This document shows, piece after piece, positions 1-5,039 of a DNA stretch of 5,039 nucleotides. This stretch comes from an uncultured Actinomycetes bacterium (GTDB lineage: Bacteria; Actinomycetota; Actinomycetes; S36-B12). The first letter of the stretch is position 1. Every line of letters begins with the position of its first letter. Made by a program: the position numbers and the translations under genes. A model generated the notes under the pieces. That model did no database searches and was not told the DNA's origin. It saw nothing but the letters and a program-made list of their open reading frames with translations. The DNA is taken from assembly GCA_903918595.1 (NCBI GenBank), contig CAIXFB010000319.1, positions 1 through 5,039 of the forward strand, given 5' to 3'.

Positions 1-96
1 GGCGGGGAATGTGAGCGGCGCGAAGGACGACTGACCAAATGTCCGAATGGTCCTCTCGGCAGGCGCCACAATGACCATTCCGATATAACGATTCAC
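1..96 (-). CDS. Possible 5' end of a divergent gene, product unknown (partial)
   Basis: On the minus strand a frame is open from position 174 to the left edge. Within it a GTG at 96-94 is preceded by GGAG (plus-strand CTCC at 104-107) with 7 bases between, a good ribosome binding site. The predicted start is MNRYIGMVIVAPAERTIR, continuing to the edge for 32 codons in all. A second start is the ATG at 78-76, but it has no clear binding site. There is no signal peptide, so this is not an obvious substrate-binding protein for the adjacent transporter. I do not recognise the family. A competing reading is a plus-strand frame that ends at TGA 32-34 with residues AGNVSGAKDD, the possible tail of an upstream gene; only ten codons are visible and both readings share the same third codon positions, so base composition does not separate them. 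Confidence 0.35.
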   Translation of the reverse strand, partial: MNRYIGMVIVAPAERTIRTFGQSSFAPLTFPA

Positions 97-181
97 ACTG
101 GATCTCCACTTATGTGACTCCAGTTTCCACTGAATGAGAGGCCGTGTTGTTAATGGTTTGGTGCTGCTGTTGCCTTAGGTC
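97..181. promoter_or_regulatory. Putative control region upstream of the ABC operon
   Basis: This gap should contain the promoter of the transporter operon and, if the left-hand gene is real, its divergent promoter. Visible structure: ACTGGA at 97-102 is inverted as TCCAGT at 119-124; CAGT at 121-124 and ACTG at 129-132 form a 12-base interrupted palindrome; TCCACT is repeated directly at 105-110 and 126-131, exactly 21 bases (two helical turns) apart. These could be a regulator binding site. I found no convincing -35/-10 pair; weak -10-like AT-rich stretches occur around 150-156. Confidence 0.3.
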
Positions 182-1024
182 ATGGCAATGACGCGTAGCG
201 ATTCCGAAGAGGAAGTGAGCGCTGCAGCACAAATCCCTGAGGGGAAGAAGCCCCCCAGGAAACGACCGGTTCTTCGGGCACTGAAACTCTTCCCACCCTC
301 GATCTTTCCGTTGGTTGGGCTCTTCCTCATCTGGCAGTGGGGTTCAAGTCTGGACTCACTGGCTGGCGTTCTACCTTCAGCAACTGACACGATTGCTGAG
401 TTCTGGCGGATGCTGTTCGAACCATTGACATGGCTCGCTGTCAAGGACACGCTACAAATGGCAATCATCGGTCTTGTGATCTCGGTGACGATTGCGATTC
501 CACTGGGGATTGCGCTGGGATTGAGCAAATTCGCCTTCCTGTCGAGTCGATTCACTCTTAACTTCCTGCGAGTTATCCCCGGCATCGTTGTTGTCCCGCT
601 CGCAACACTCGTTCTAGGGCCAACGATGGAGATGGGAATCTTTGTCGTTGCTTGGCCCATTCTCTTCGTAGTTGCCGTGCAGACCGCCTACGGCGTGCGT
701 GACGCCGACCCAGTACTCATCGAGACTCTCAAGTGCTACCGGCAAGGTGTGCTCGGTCAAATCCGATACGCCCGCCTGCCGGCGGCTGCTCCGCAGATCG
801 CTTACGGACTCCGGATTGCTGTGATCATCTCCTTCCTAGCAGCTGTGACTGCGGGAATCATTGGTGGTGCACCTGGAATGGGCCGGGAAATGATGTACGC
901 GCAGTTAAACGGTCAGACGACCTTGACATTTGCCATCGTGCTGCAACTTGGTTTCCTAGGAATGCTGGTGTCCTTTGTTGTCGAGTGGGCGCAGCCTAAA
1001 TTGATCTTTTGGGTGCCCTCATGA
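182..1024 (+). CDS. ABC transporter permease 1, NitT/TauT (SsuC/TauC-like) family
   Basis: Inner-membrane permease subunit of an ABC importer of the nitrate/sulfonate/taurine/vitamin-precursor type (BPD_transp_1 fold). The 280-residue product has an N-terminal cytoplasmic tail of about 38 residues, acidic then strongly basic (KKPPRKRP, 22-29), and about six membrane segments near 39-56, 93-113, 131-146, 150-169, 207-229 and 250-270. The EAA loop that contacts the ATPase is at 181-200, ending in RLP; it keeps Glu181 and Leu199-Pro200 but has Arg187 where the family usually has glycine. Start choice: an in-frame TAG at 176-178 rules out anything longer. ATG 182 lies only 2 bases after AGG (177-179), whereas ATG 188 lies 8 bases after it, so translation may really begin at 188 (two residues shorter). 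It overlaps permease 2 by four bases (ATGA). The substrate cannot be told from sequence. Confidence 0.92.
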   Translation: MAMTRSDSEEEVSAAAQIPEGKKPPRKRPVLRALKLFPPSIFPLVGLFLIWQWGSSLDSLAGVLPSATDTIAEFWRMLFEPLTWLAVKDTLQMAIIGLVISVTIAIPLGIALGLSKFAFLSSRFTLNFLRVIPGIVVVPLATLVLGPTMEMGIFVVAWPILFVVAVQTAYGVRDADPVLIETLKCYRQGVLGQIRYARLPAAAPQIAYGLRIAVIISFLAAVTAGIIGGAPGMGREMMYAQLNGQTTLTFAIVLQLGFLGMLVSFVVEWAQPKLIFWVPS

Positions 1025-1803
1025 CATTGAACCTGAACAATCGTTTCGTTCGTTTCTTCATCGGTGCGTGGGTACCAGTCCTCATCATTTACATTTGGTG
1101 GACTTGGTCGGCCACAAGCGGGAATCCATACTTCCCGCCGTTGTCCGAGATCTGGGCGATGTTCCAGTACCTATGGATCTTTGACAACGTTCCCACCAAC
1201 CTTGTGCCCACGCTGCAAAACTTGTTTGTTGGCCTGGCGTTGGGCATCACACTCGGCGTTTTGATCGGCGCACATCTGGGTCTGAGCCGATACGCGACCC
1301 GAATGTTTATGCCGATCATCGACTTCATTCGTTCGATTCCAGCCATCGCCAAAGTGCCTGTTTTCATCATTTTCTTCGGCATCGATAGTGTGATGCGCAT
1401 TGCGGTCATCACTTTTGTCGTGATGTTCCCGGTGATGGTGGCGACCATTCAGGCGGTTCGGTCAACGGATGAGACCCTCATTGATACAGCTCGTGCCTTC
1501 AAGCTTTCGAACTTTCAGATTCTTTGGCAGGTGCGCCTGCCATCTGCTAGTCCGCAGTTATTTGCGGCGTTCCAGCTTGCTGTTCAAATCGCCTTCTTGG
1601 TTGCCATCGCCGCGGAGATCCTCGGCGCAGGGTTCGGGCTTGGGGCATTCACCAAGATCGCCCAGGATTCCTTCCTCATCGTTGAAATGTGGACCGGGGT
1701 AATCCTGATCGGACTTGTGGGCTACGCCCTGTTCCTCGCCTTTGAAATAGTGGAGCGTTATGTCTTGCGCTGGTACTACGGGGCAAAGAAGATCGACGCT
1801 TAA
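1021..1803 (+). CDS. ABC transporter permease 2, NitT/TauT (SsuC/TauC-like) family
   Basis: Second, different permease of the same importer, probably pairing with permease 1 as a heterodimer over an ATPase dimer. The product is 260 residues, with membrane segments near 11-28, 64-86, 96-120, 124-145, 180-202 and 219-243. The EAA loop at 155-174 starts with Asp155 instead of Glu, has Lys161 in place of the usual glycine and ends RLP (172-174). The start is the ATG inside ATGA at 1021-1024, where permease 1 ends, implying translational coupling; only a weak GGG (1011-1013) precedes it. A TTG at 1009 would add four residues but is much less likely. The short tail ends in a basic stretch (YYGAKKIDA). 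Family membership is clear; the transported compound is unknown. Confidence 0.92.
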   Translation: MTLNLNNRFVRFFIGAWVPVLIIYIWWTWSATSGNPYFPPLSEIWAMFQYLWIFDNVPTNLVPTLQNLFVGLALGITLGVLIGAHLGLSRYATRMFMPIIDFIRSIPAIAKVPVFIIFFGIDSVMRIAVITFVVMFPVMVATIQAVRSTDETLIDTARAFKLSNFQILWQVRLPSASPQLFAAFQLAVQIAFLVAIAAEILGAGFGLGAFTKIAQDSFLIVEMWTGVILIGLVGYALFLAFEIVERYVLRWYYGAKKIDA

Positions 1804-1830
1804 ATCAACCTGACTCACTGCACTGCAACG

Positions 1831-1836
1831 AAGGGG
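1831..1836 (+). promoter_or_regulatory. Ribosome binding site of the ATPase gene
   Basis: AAGGGG lies 8 bases before the ATG at 1845. It is the strongest Shine-Dalgarno sequence in the operon, which suggests that the ATPase is translated independently rather than by coupling to permease 2. Confidence 0.7.
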
Positions 1837-1844
1837 CTCGCACA

Positions 1845-2636
1845 ATGACAACGGCGATCAATATTGACGACGTCAGCATGACGTACACGACCGGAAAAGT
1901 GTCGAACCATGTGCTCGACCGAATCTCCTATGAGGTTCAAGAACACGACTTTGTTTCCATTGTTGGCCCATCGGGAGTTGGCAAAACCACTCTTCTGAGG
2001 TTGCTCACGGGTTTGATGCCGCCCACCTCGGGCAAGATCGTGATTGATGGAAAGGCGATCAGTGGACCGCCGGAGGGACTAGCTGTCGTTCTTCAGGACT
2101 ACACACGCTCACTCATGCCCTGGCTCAATGTCGAGAAGAATCTGGCTATGCCTTTGAAGCGCCTCAAGGTGCCGCGGGCTGAAATGAAGGTGCGCATCGA
2201 CGAAGCACTCGAAGAAGTCGGCCTAGGTGGGCAAAACAAGCGTTACCCCTGGCAACTTTCTGGTGGAATGCAGCAGCGTGTCTCAATCGCGCGAGCTCTT
2301 GCAACGCGGCCAAAGATTCTCGTTATGGATGAGCCATTTGCCTCGGTGGATGCGCAAACCCGATTCAGCCTGGAAGATTTGGTCCTGAAGATTCGTGCGG
2401 ATTACGGGATCACAACACTCATGGTCACCCATGACATCGATGAGGCTGTTTACCTTTCCGATCACATCATTGTGTTGCACGGTAAGCCCGCCAAAGTTTC
2501 GGACTTGGTGACGGTCGATCTGCCGTTCCCGCGTAGTCAGGTGCAAACGCGAAATGATCACCGCTTTGCCGCGTTGCGGACGCGCGTCTACGAGCAGGTC
2601 CAAGGCTTGGCGAGCACAGAGCCCGAAGGCGCTTAG
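1845..2636 (+). CDS. ABC transporter ATP-binding protein, SsuB/TauB-like
   Basis: Cytoplasmic ATPase that powers the importer formed with the two upstream permeases. All nucleotide-binding motifs are intact in the 263-residue product: Walker A GPSGVGKT (41-48), Q-loop Gln84, signature LSGGMQQR (138-145), Walker B ILVMDEPF (158-165) with catalytic Glu163, D-loop SVDA (167-170) and switch His196 in VTHD. The region after the Q-loop (RSLMPWLNVEKNL, 88-100) and the FAALRTRVYEQV segment near the end are typical of the SsuB/TauB/NrtD group, and the length is normal. The ATG start has AAGGGG at 1831-1836 with 8 bases between. A 41-base gap separates it from permease 2, so the three genes probably share one transcript. 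SsuB, TauB, ThiZ-type and other members cannot be separated by eye, so no gene symbol is given. Confidence 0.95.
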   Translation: MTTAINIDDVSMTYTTGKVSNHVLDRISYEVQEHDFVSIVGPSGVGKTTLLRLLTGLMPPTSGKIVIDGKAISGPPEGLAVVLQDYTRSLMPWLNVEKNLAMPLKRLKVPRAEMKVRIDEALEEVGLGGQNKRYPWQLSGGMQQRVSIARALATRPKILVMDEPFASVDAQTRFSLEDLVLKIRADYGITTLMVTHDIDEAVYLSDHIIVLHGKPAKVSDLVTVDLPFPRSQVQTRNDHRFAALRTRVYEQVQGLASTEPEGA

Positions 2637-2651
2637 GAACGCATTACGTTC
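2637..2651. terminator. Small hairpin between two converging genes, possible weak terminator
   Basis: GAACG (2637-2641) and CGTTC (2647-2651) form a perfect 5-base-pair stem with loop CATTA. It fills the gap between the plus-strand TAG (2634-2636) and the minus-strand TGA (2652-2650), overlapping the latter by two bases. No run of T follows on either strand and the stem is short, so it is not a standard intrinsic terminator. It is the only candidate found between the two convergent transcripts. Confidence 0.25.
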
Positions 2652-3855
2652 AGCTGCAGGAACCGACGTGGCTCAGGATCTTCGTGCTCATCAGGGCCGA
2701 TGCTTCTTTTAAGCGGTCAACGATGGCAAGAAGATCCCGGCCGGACGTGGGATCTGGGAGCCCAACGAGCCTGAGCGACATCACGACGTCGCCATCACCG
2801 CAACGAATCGGAACGACGATGGAATGCACTGAATAGGTCTCATCCTCTTTAACGTCCACGGGTTCGTACAGCTGGGACCAGGCCACGATCTGCTCCCGGA
2901 GCACTCTCTCGCGTGCAGGGAGAAGTTCTTCCTCGGTGTATTGACGAACGGCGTCATAGAACTTGATCTCTTCGTCACGAGCAATTCGCGACATGGACCA
3001 GCCGCGCTGCCGAGCGATTTCAAGCCGTTCCAACTTCAGTGCTTGCGACTCAGGGTCGGTGTCTCCACTTCGGGTGATCCATTTCATCTGCTCGTCCGGA
3101 GTGCCCCAACAGACATATTGCTCACCCAGTGGAGCGAGCAGGGGAGTGCGTGAACCTAGGGCGGGGCTACTGCGTTTCAACCCGGGGAATGTTGCAGACC
3201 CAACGTAGGCAAGATCACTTCCGACGGGACCAAAAAGGTCACATCCAGCCTTCATTTCCTCAGCGAGTGACTGAATGTCCTCGCGGAGTGCATCGGCCAT
3301 TCGAATGGCTGATGCAAGTTCGGGCGCTGCCCCAGCGACAAGGGATCCAATGGTGAATCGGCCGTATCCGCCTTGGAAGAAAAGTAATGGTGTGGCCGGA
3401 TTGACGACTGCCAACTCGACCACTCTGCCCAGCACAATGAAGTGATCGCCCGCCTCAATGACCGATTCGACGGAGCACTCGATCCAAGCGACTGCCTCAT
3501 CGAGGACAGGGGCACCGTTGGGCGCGCTGTGCCATGAAACGCCCGACCACTTGTCATCGACTCGTGAGGCGAAGGTGCGGCATAGGTTCTCTTGGGCGGC
3601 GGATAACACGTTGATCACGAAGTGCGATGCCGTGCTGATTCGTGAATACGCGAAGGACCCCTTCGATGGTAGGTAGGCGATCAATGGGGGATCCATCGAT
3701 ACCGATGTGAAGGAGCCCACGATCATTCCAACTGGCGTTCCCGATTCGTCGATGGCCGTGATCAAGGCAACGCCTGTGGGGTAGTGCCCCAAGACATCTC
3801 GGTATCGACGAGGATCAATCTCCACGGTCACCCGCGATGCAACATCACTTGCCAT
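2650..3855 (-). CDS. Flavin reductase fused to an IclR-like effector-binding domain
   Basis: Predicted NAD(P)H:flavin oxidoreductase of the RutF/HpaC (flavin reductase-like) family, cytoplasmic, 401 residues, about twice the usual 160-200. Residues 18-168 form the reductase domain: YPTGVALITA (25-34), the flavin-binding stretch GSFTSVSMDPPLIAYLPSKGS (47-67), GDHFIVLGRVV (136-146) and PLLFFQGGYGRF (156-167). Residues about 183-396 resemble the ligand-binding half of IclR regulators: LGSRTPLLAPLGEQYVCWGT followed by DEQMKWI (233-260), LERLEIARQRGWS (275-287) and IVVPIRCGDGDVVMSLRLVG (346-365) match the order and spacing of that fold. The joining segment is only about 15-20 residues, so the IclR helix-turn-helix is absent and DNA binding is unlikely. 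Such enzymes feed FMNH2 or FADH2 to two-component monooxygenases, and the extra domain may gate activity by substrate. No oxygenase is in the window. The ATG at 3855 has AAGGGG 7 bases upstream. The reductase call is firm; the IclR-like call was made by eye. Confidence 0.88.
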   Translation of the reverse strand: MASDVASRVTVEIDPRRYRDVLGHYPTGVALITAIDESGTPVGMIVGSFTSVSMDPPLIAYLPSKGSFAYSRISTASHFVINVLSAAQENLCRTFASRVDDKWSGVSWHSAPNGAPVLDEAVAWIECSVESVIEAGDHFIVLGRVVELAVVNPATPLLFFQGGYGRFTIGSLVAGAAPELASAIRMADALREDIQSLAEEMKAGCDLFGPVGSDLAYVGSATFPGLKRSSPALGSRTPLLAPLGEQYVCWGTPDEQMKWITRSGDTDPESQALKLERLEIARQRGWSMSRIARDEEIKFYDAVRQYTEEELLPARERVLREQIVAWSQLYEPVDVKEDETYSVHSIVVPIRCGDGDVVMSLRLVGLPDPTSGRDLLAIVDRLKEASALMSTKILSHVGSCS

Positions 3856-3862
3856 TAGCTAT

Positions 3863-3868
3863 CCCCTT
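3863..3868 (-). promoter_or_regulatory. Ribosome binding site of the flavin reductase fusion gene
   Basis: AAGGGG on the minus strand, 7 bases before the ATG at 3855-3853. It supports this start over any internal one. Confidence 0.7.
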
Positions 3869-3970
3869 GACGATTTCAGTGCTTCCCGCGGATCACTATG
3901 GACGTTAGTCGTGAAGACTGGAAAAGACAGAGGCTCGCGTTTCGTATGACGGAACGCCGGTGTCACACGC

Positions 3971-3994
3971 ATGGCGGCCTATGCCGCAGGCTGA
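3971..3994 (+). other. Possible leader ORF before the MFS gene (MAAYAAG)
   Basis: ATG at 3971 opens a seven-codon frame ending in TGA at 3992-3994, four bases before the preferred MFS start at 3999. GGTG at 3959-3962 is a weak ribosome binding site 8 bases upstream. The placement would allow coupling or attenuation, but a frame this short can occur by chance. Confidence 0.15.
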
Positions 3995-3998
3995 GCAA

Positions 3999-5039
3999 AT
4001 GGTGACCACTGGGGCTGTTCTCAAGAGTCCCAGCCGGGCAACGCTGCTACTGCTTGGCGCACTCACTGCGTTCGGACCAATGTCTCTGGACCTCTATTTG
4101 CCTGCCTTTGAACAAATCGCAGACGAATTCGATGTGCAAGTGGCTGGCGTCGGATTGACCTTCAGTGTTTCACTTCTCGGTCTTGGGATTGGGCAACTTT
4201 TTTACGGTCCGCTATCGGATAGGTACGGCCGCAAGACCCCCTTGATCGTCGGACTCATCATTTTCATCTCGGCTTCCATAGCATGCGCATTCGCAATCAA
4301 TCTGGAATCGCTCATCGCATTCCGCTTTCTTCAGGCTTTAGGCGGATCGGCAGGAATCGTCATCGCCAGAACTATGGTGCGAGATACCTGTTCGGGTAAG
4401 GAATTGGCTCGGGTTCTTTCCCTGGTAGCGGTGGTTTTAGGTTTGGCCCCCATCCTTGCCCCGAGTATTGGGGCAGGAATTCTTCGGCTTGGTTCGTGGC
4501 GTTTCATGTTTATCGGGCTTGCCCTATTCGGTCTCATCTGCTTCATCGGAGTCTTGAAGATCAAGGAGACGCTTCCACCTTCAAGACGGGTAGAACACAC
4601 GGTGTATGGCGCCCTGAGAAACTATCTCGTAGTTGTTCGACAAAAGGGTTTCATTGCTCCCGCAACCATTAGCGCTCTCAATTCAATGGGCCTATTCGCT
4701 TACATCTCATCCTCCCCAAGAATTTATCTAGGGGAGTATGACCTGACGTCCCAGCAATTCGGGTGGGCTTTTGGCTTGGGTGCTCTCGCCTTCACAATCG
4801 GAGCGCAACTGAATGCGCGACTCCTCAGCAGATGCAGCACTCTTTCACTCACCCGCACCTATCTTGTGGTGCAGATTGTCGCAGTTGTCGGCGGTTTGGT
4901 CGCTGTAGTGGCGCAAGCGCCAGTGATCTTCTTGGTCGTTGCTCTGGCGGCTTACCAGTCTTGCTCTGGCGGAATTATGGGCAATGCATTGTCAGAAGCA
5001 TTGCGGAACTTTCTCGTTTTGGCTGGAACTGCAGTAGCC
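3999..5039 (+). CDS. MFS drug-efflux transporter, Bcr/CflA family (3' end missing)
   Basis: Inner-membrane proton-driven exporter of the Bcr/CflA (DHA1, 12 membrane helices) group, whose members export bicyclomycin, chloramphenicol, sulfonamides or small metabolites. The frame is open to the right edge: 347 codons are present, and about 50 residues are missing relative to the usual 400. Hallmarks: GPMSLDLYLPAF (26-37) in the first helix, the loop 2-3 motif GPLSDRYGRK (70-79), FLQALGGSAG (110-119), RTMVRD (124-129) in helix 4, APILAPSIG (150-158) in helix 5, and LAGTAVA at the right edge, matching the conserved AGTASA stretch late in the family. The start is ATG 3999, with AGG at 3988-3990 eight bases upstream. 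ATG 3981 is in frame (six more residues) but its only GG-rich sequence is too close and lies in a stem-loop. The gene is divergent from the reductase fusion. Substrate unknown; export of a pathway product is inferred from context only. Confidence 0.9.
   Translation, partial: MVTTGAVLKSPSRATLLLLGALTAFGPMSLDLYLPAFEQIADEFDVQVAGVGLTFSVSLLGLGIGQLFYGPLSDRYGRKTPLIVGLIIFISASIACAFAINLESLIAFRFLQALGGSAGIVIARTMVRDTCSGKELARVLSLVAVVLGLAPILAPSIGAGILRLGSWRFMFIGLALFGLICFIGVLKIKETLPPSRRVEHTVYGALRNYLVVVRQKGFIAPATISALNSMGLFAYISSSPRIYLGEYDLTSQQFGWAFGLGALAFTIGAQLNARLLSRCSTLSLTRTYLVVQIVAVVGGLVAVVAQAPVIFLVVALAAYQSCSGGIMGNALSEALRNFLVLAGTAVA

Larger units (their letters stand above)
3856..3998. promoter_or_regulatory. 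Intergenic region between divergent reductase and MFS genes
   Basis: These 143 bases must hold the promoters of both outward-facing genes. For the reductase gene the best minus-strand candidate is a -10 TAACGT (3907-3902) and a -35 CTGTCT (3930-3925) with 17 bases between; CATAGT (3900-3895) with TTCCAG (3923-3918), also 17 bases apart, is an alternative. Both are weak matches. No convincing promoter for the MFS gene was seen: TTGACG at 3867 has no -10 at the right distance. Just before the MFS start are a short stem GCGGC/GCCGC (3974-3978, 3983-3987) and a seven-codon frame at 3971-3994. Confidence 0.35.

Noticed and set aside
84..89. TATAAC as a -10 box for the ABC operon
   Set aside because: The -35 position reads AGGCGC, and the site lies inside the possible left-hand gene about 90 bases from the permease start.
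175..660. Long open frame on the minus strand opposite permease 1 (161 codons)
   Set aside because: It is antisense to a clear permease gene, and its translation is rich in Ser, Thr, Arg and Ile with no recognisable domain. It is a shadow of the real reading frame.
1009..1020. TTG at 1009 as the start of permease 2
   Set aside because: The ATG at 1021 forms the usual ATGA overlap with permease 1; the TTG would only add four residues and has no better binding site.
3867..3899. TTGACG as a -35 box for the MFS gene
   Set aside because: No TATAAT- or TAnnnT-like hexamer lies 16-18 bases downstream; the nearest AT-rich hexamer is 21 bases away. The sequence also overlaps the reductase ribosome binding site on the other strand.
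3898..4005. Plus-strand frame of 35 codons starting MDVSREDWKRQRLAFR
   Set aside because: It has no good ribosome binding site, is rich in arginine and cysteine, overlaps the MFS start and resembles no known family. It is most likely chance.
1..5039. CRISPR arrays, tRNA or rRNA genes, insertion sequences
   Set aside because: No regularly spaced repeats, tRNA-like cloverleaf, transposase frame or terminal inverted repeats were seen on either strand.

Overview
The window is a bacterial chromosomal segment of moderate GC (mid-50s percent by eye, not computed), densely packed, with Shine-Dalgarno sequences of AAGGGG type. Gene content (a SsuBC/TauBC-like importer, a flavin reductase with an extra sensor-like domain, a Bcr/CflA exporter) and base composition fit an actinobacterium of moderate GC. 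This is an inference; no taxonomic marker is present.

Layout. Positions 1-96 (minus) may hold the first 32 codons of a divergent gene starting at a GTG behind a good GGAG site; its product is not recognised. Positions 97-181 are a short regulatory gap with small inverted and direct repeats. Positions 182-2636 (plus) form a three-gene operon for a NitT/TauT-family ABC importer: two different permeases, joined by an ATGA stop/start overlap, then the ATPase. No substrate-binding protein is seen. Positions 2650-3855 (minus) encode a 401-residue protein with an N-terminal flavin reductase domain and a C-terminal half that reads like an IclR effector-binding domain without its DNA-binding domain. 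It converges on the ATPase gene, and the two stop codons are separated by 13 bases that lie in a small perfect hairpin. Positions 3856-3998 are the gap between the reductase gene and a divergent Bcr/CflA-type MFS transporter gene, which starts at about 3999 and runs off the right edge after 347 codons.

How the parts may work together (inference): the ABC system imports a small organic compound such as a sulfonate, an aromatic acid or a vitamin precursor. The reductase supplies reduced flavin to a two-component monooxygenase encoded elsewhere, possibly only when its C-terminal domain senses the substrate. The MFS protein exports a product or toxic intermediate. The reductase-sensor fusion is the most interesting item. 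The closest functional precedent I know is the C1 reductase of Acinetobacter baumannii p-hydroxyphenylacetate hydroxylase, whose C-terminal domain is MarR-like and makes the reductase respond to substrate; here the appended domain looks IclR-like.
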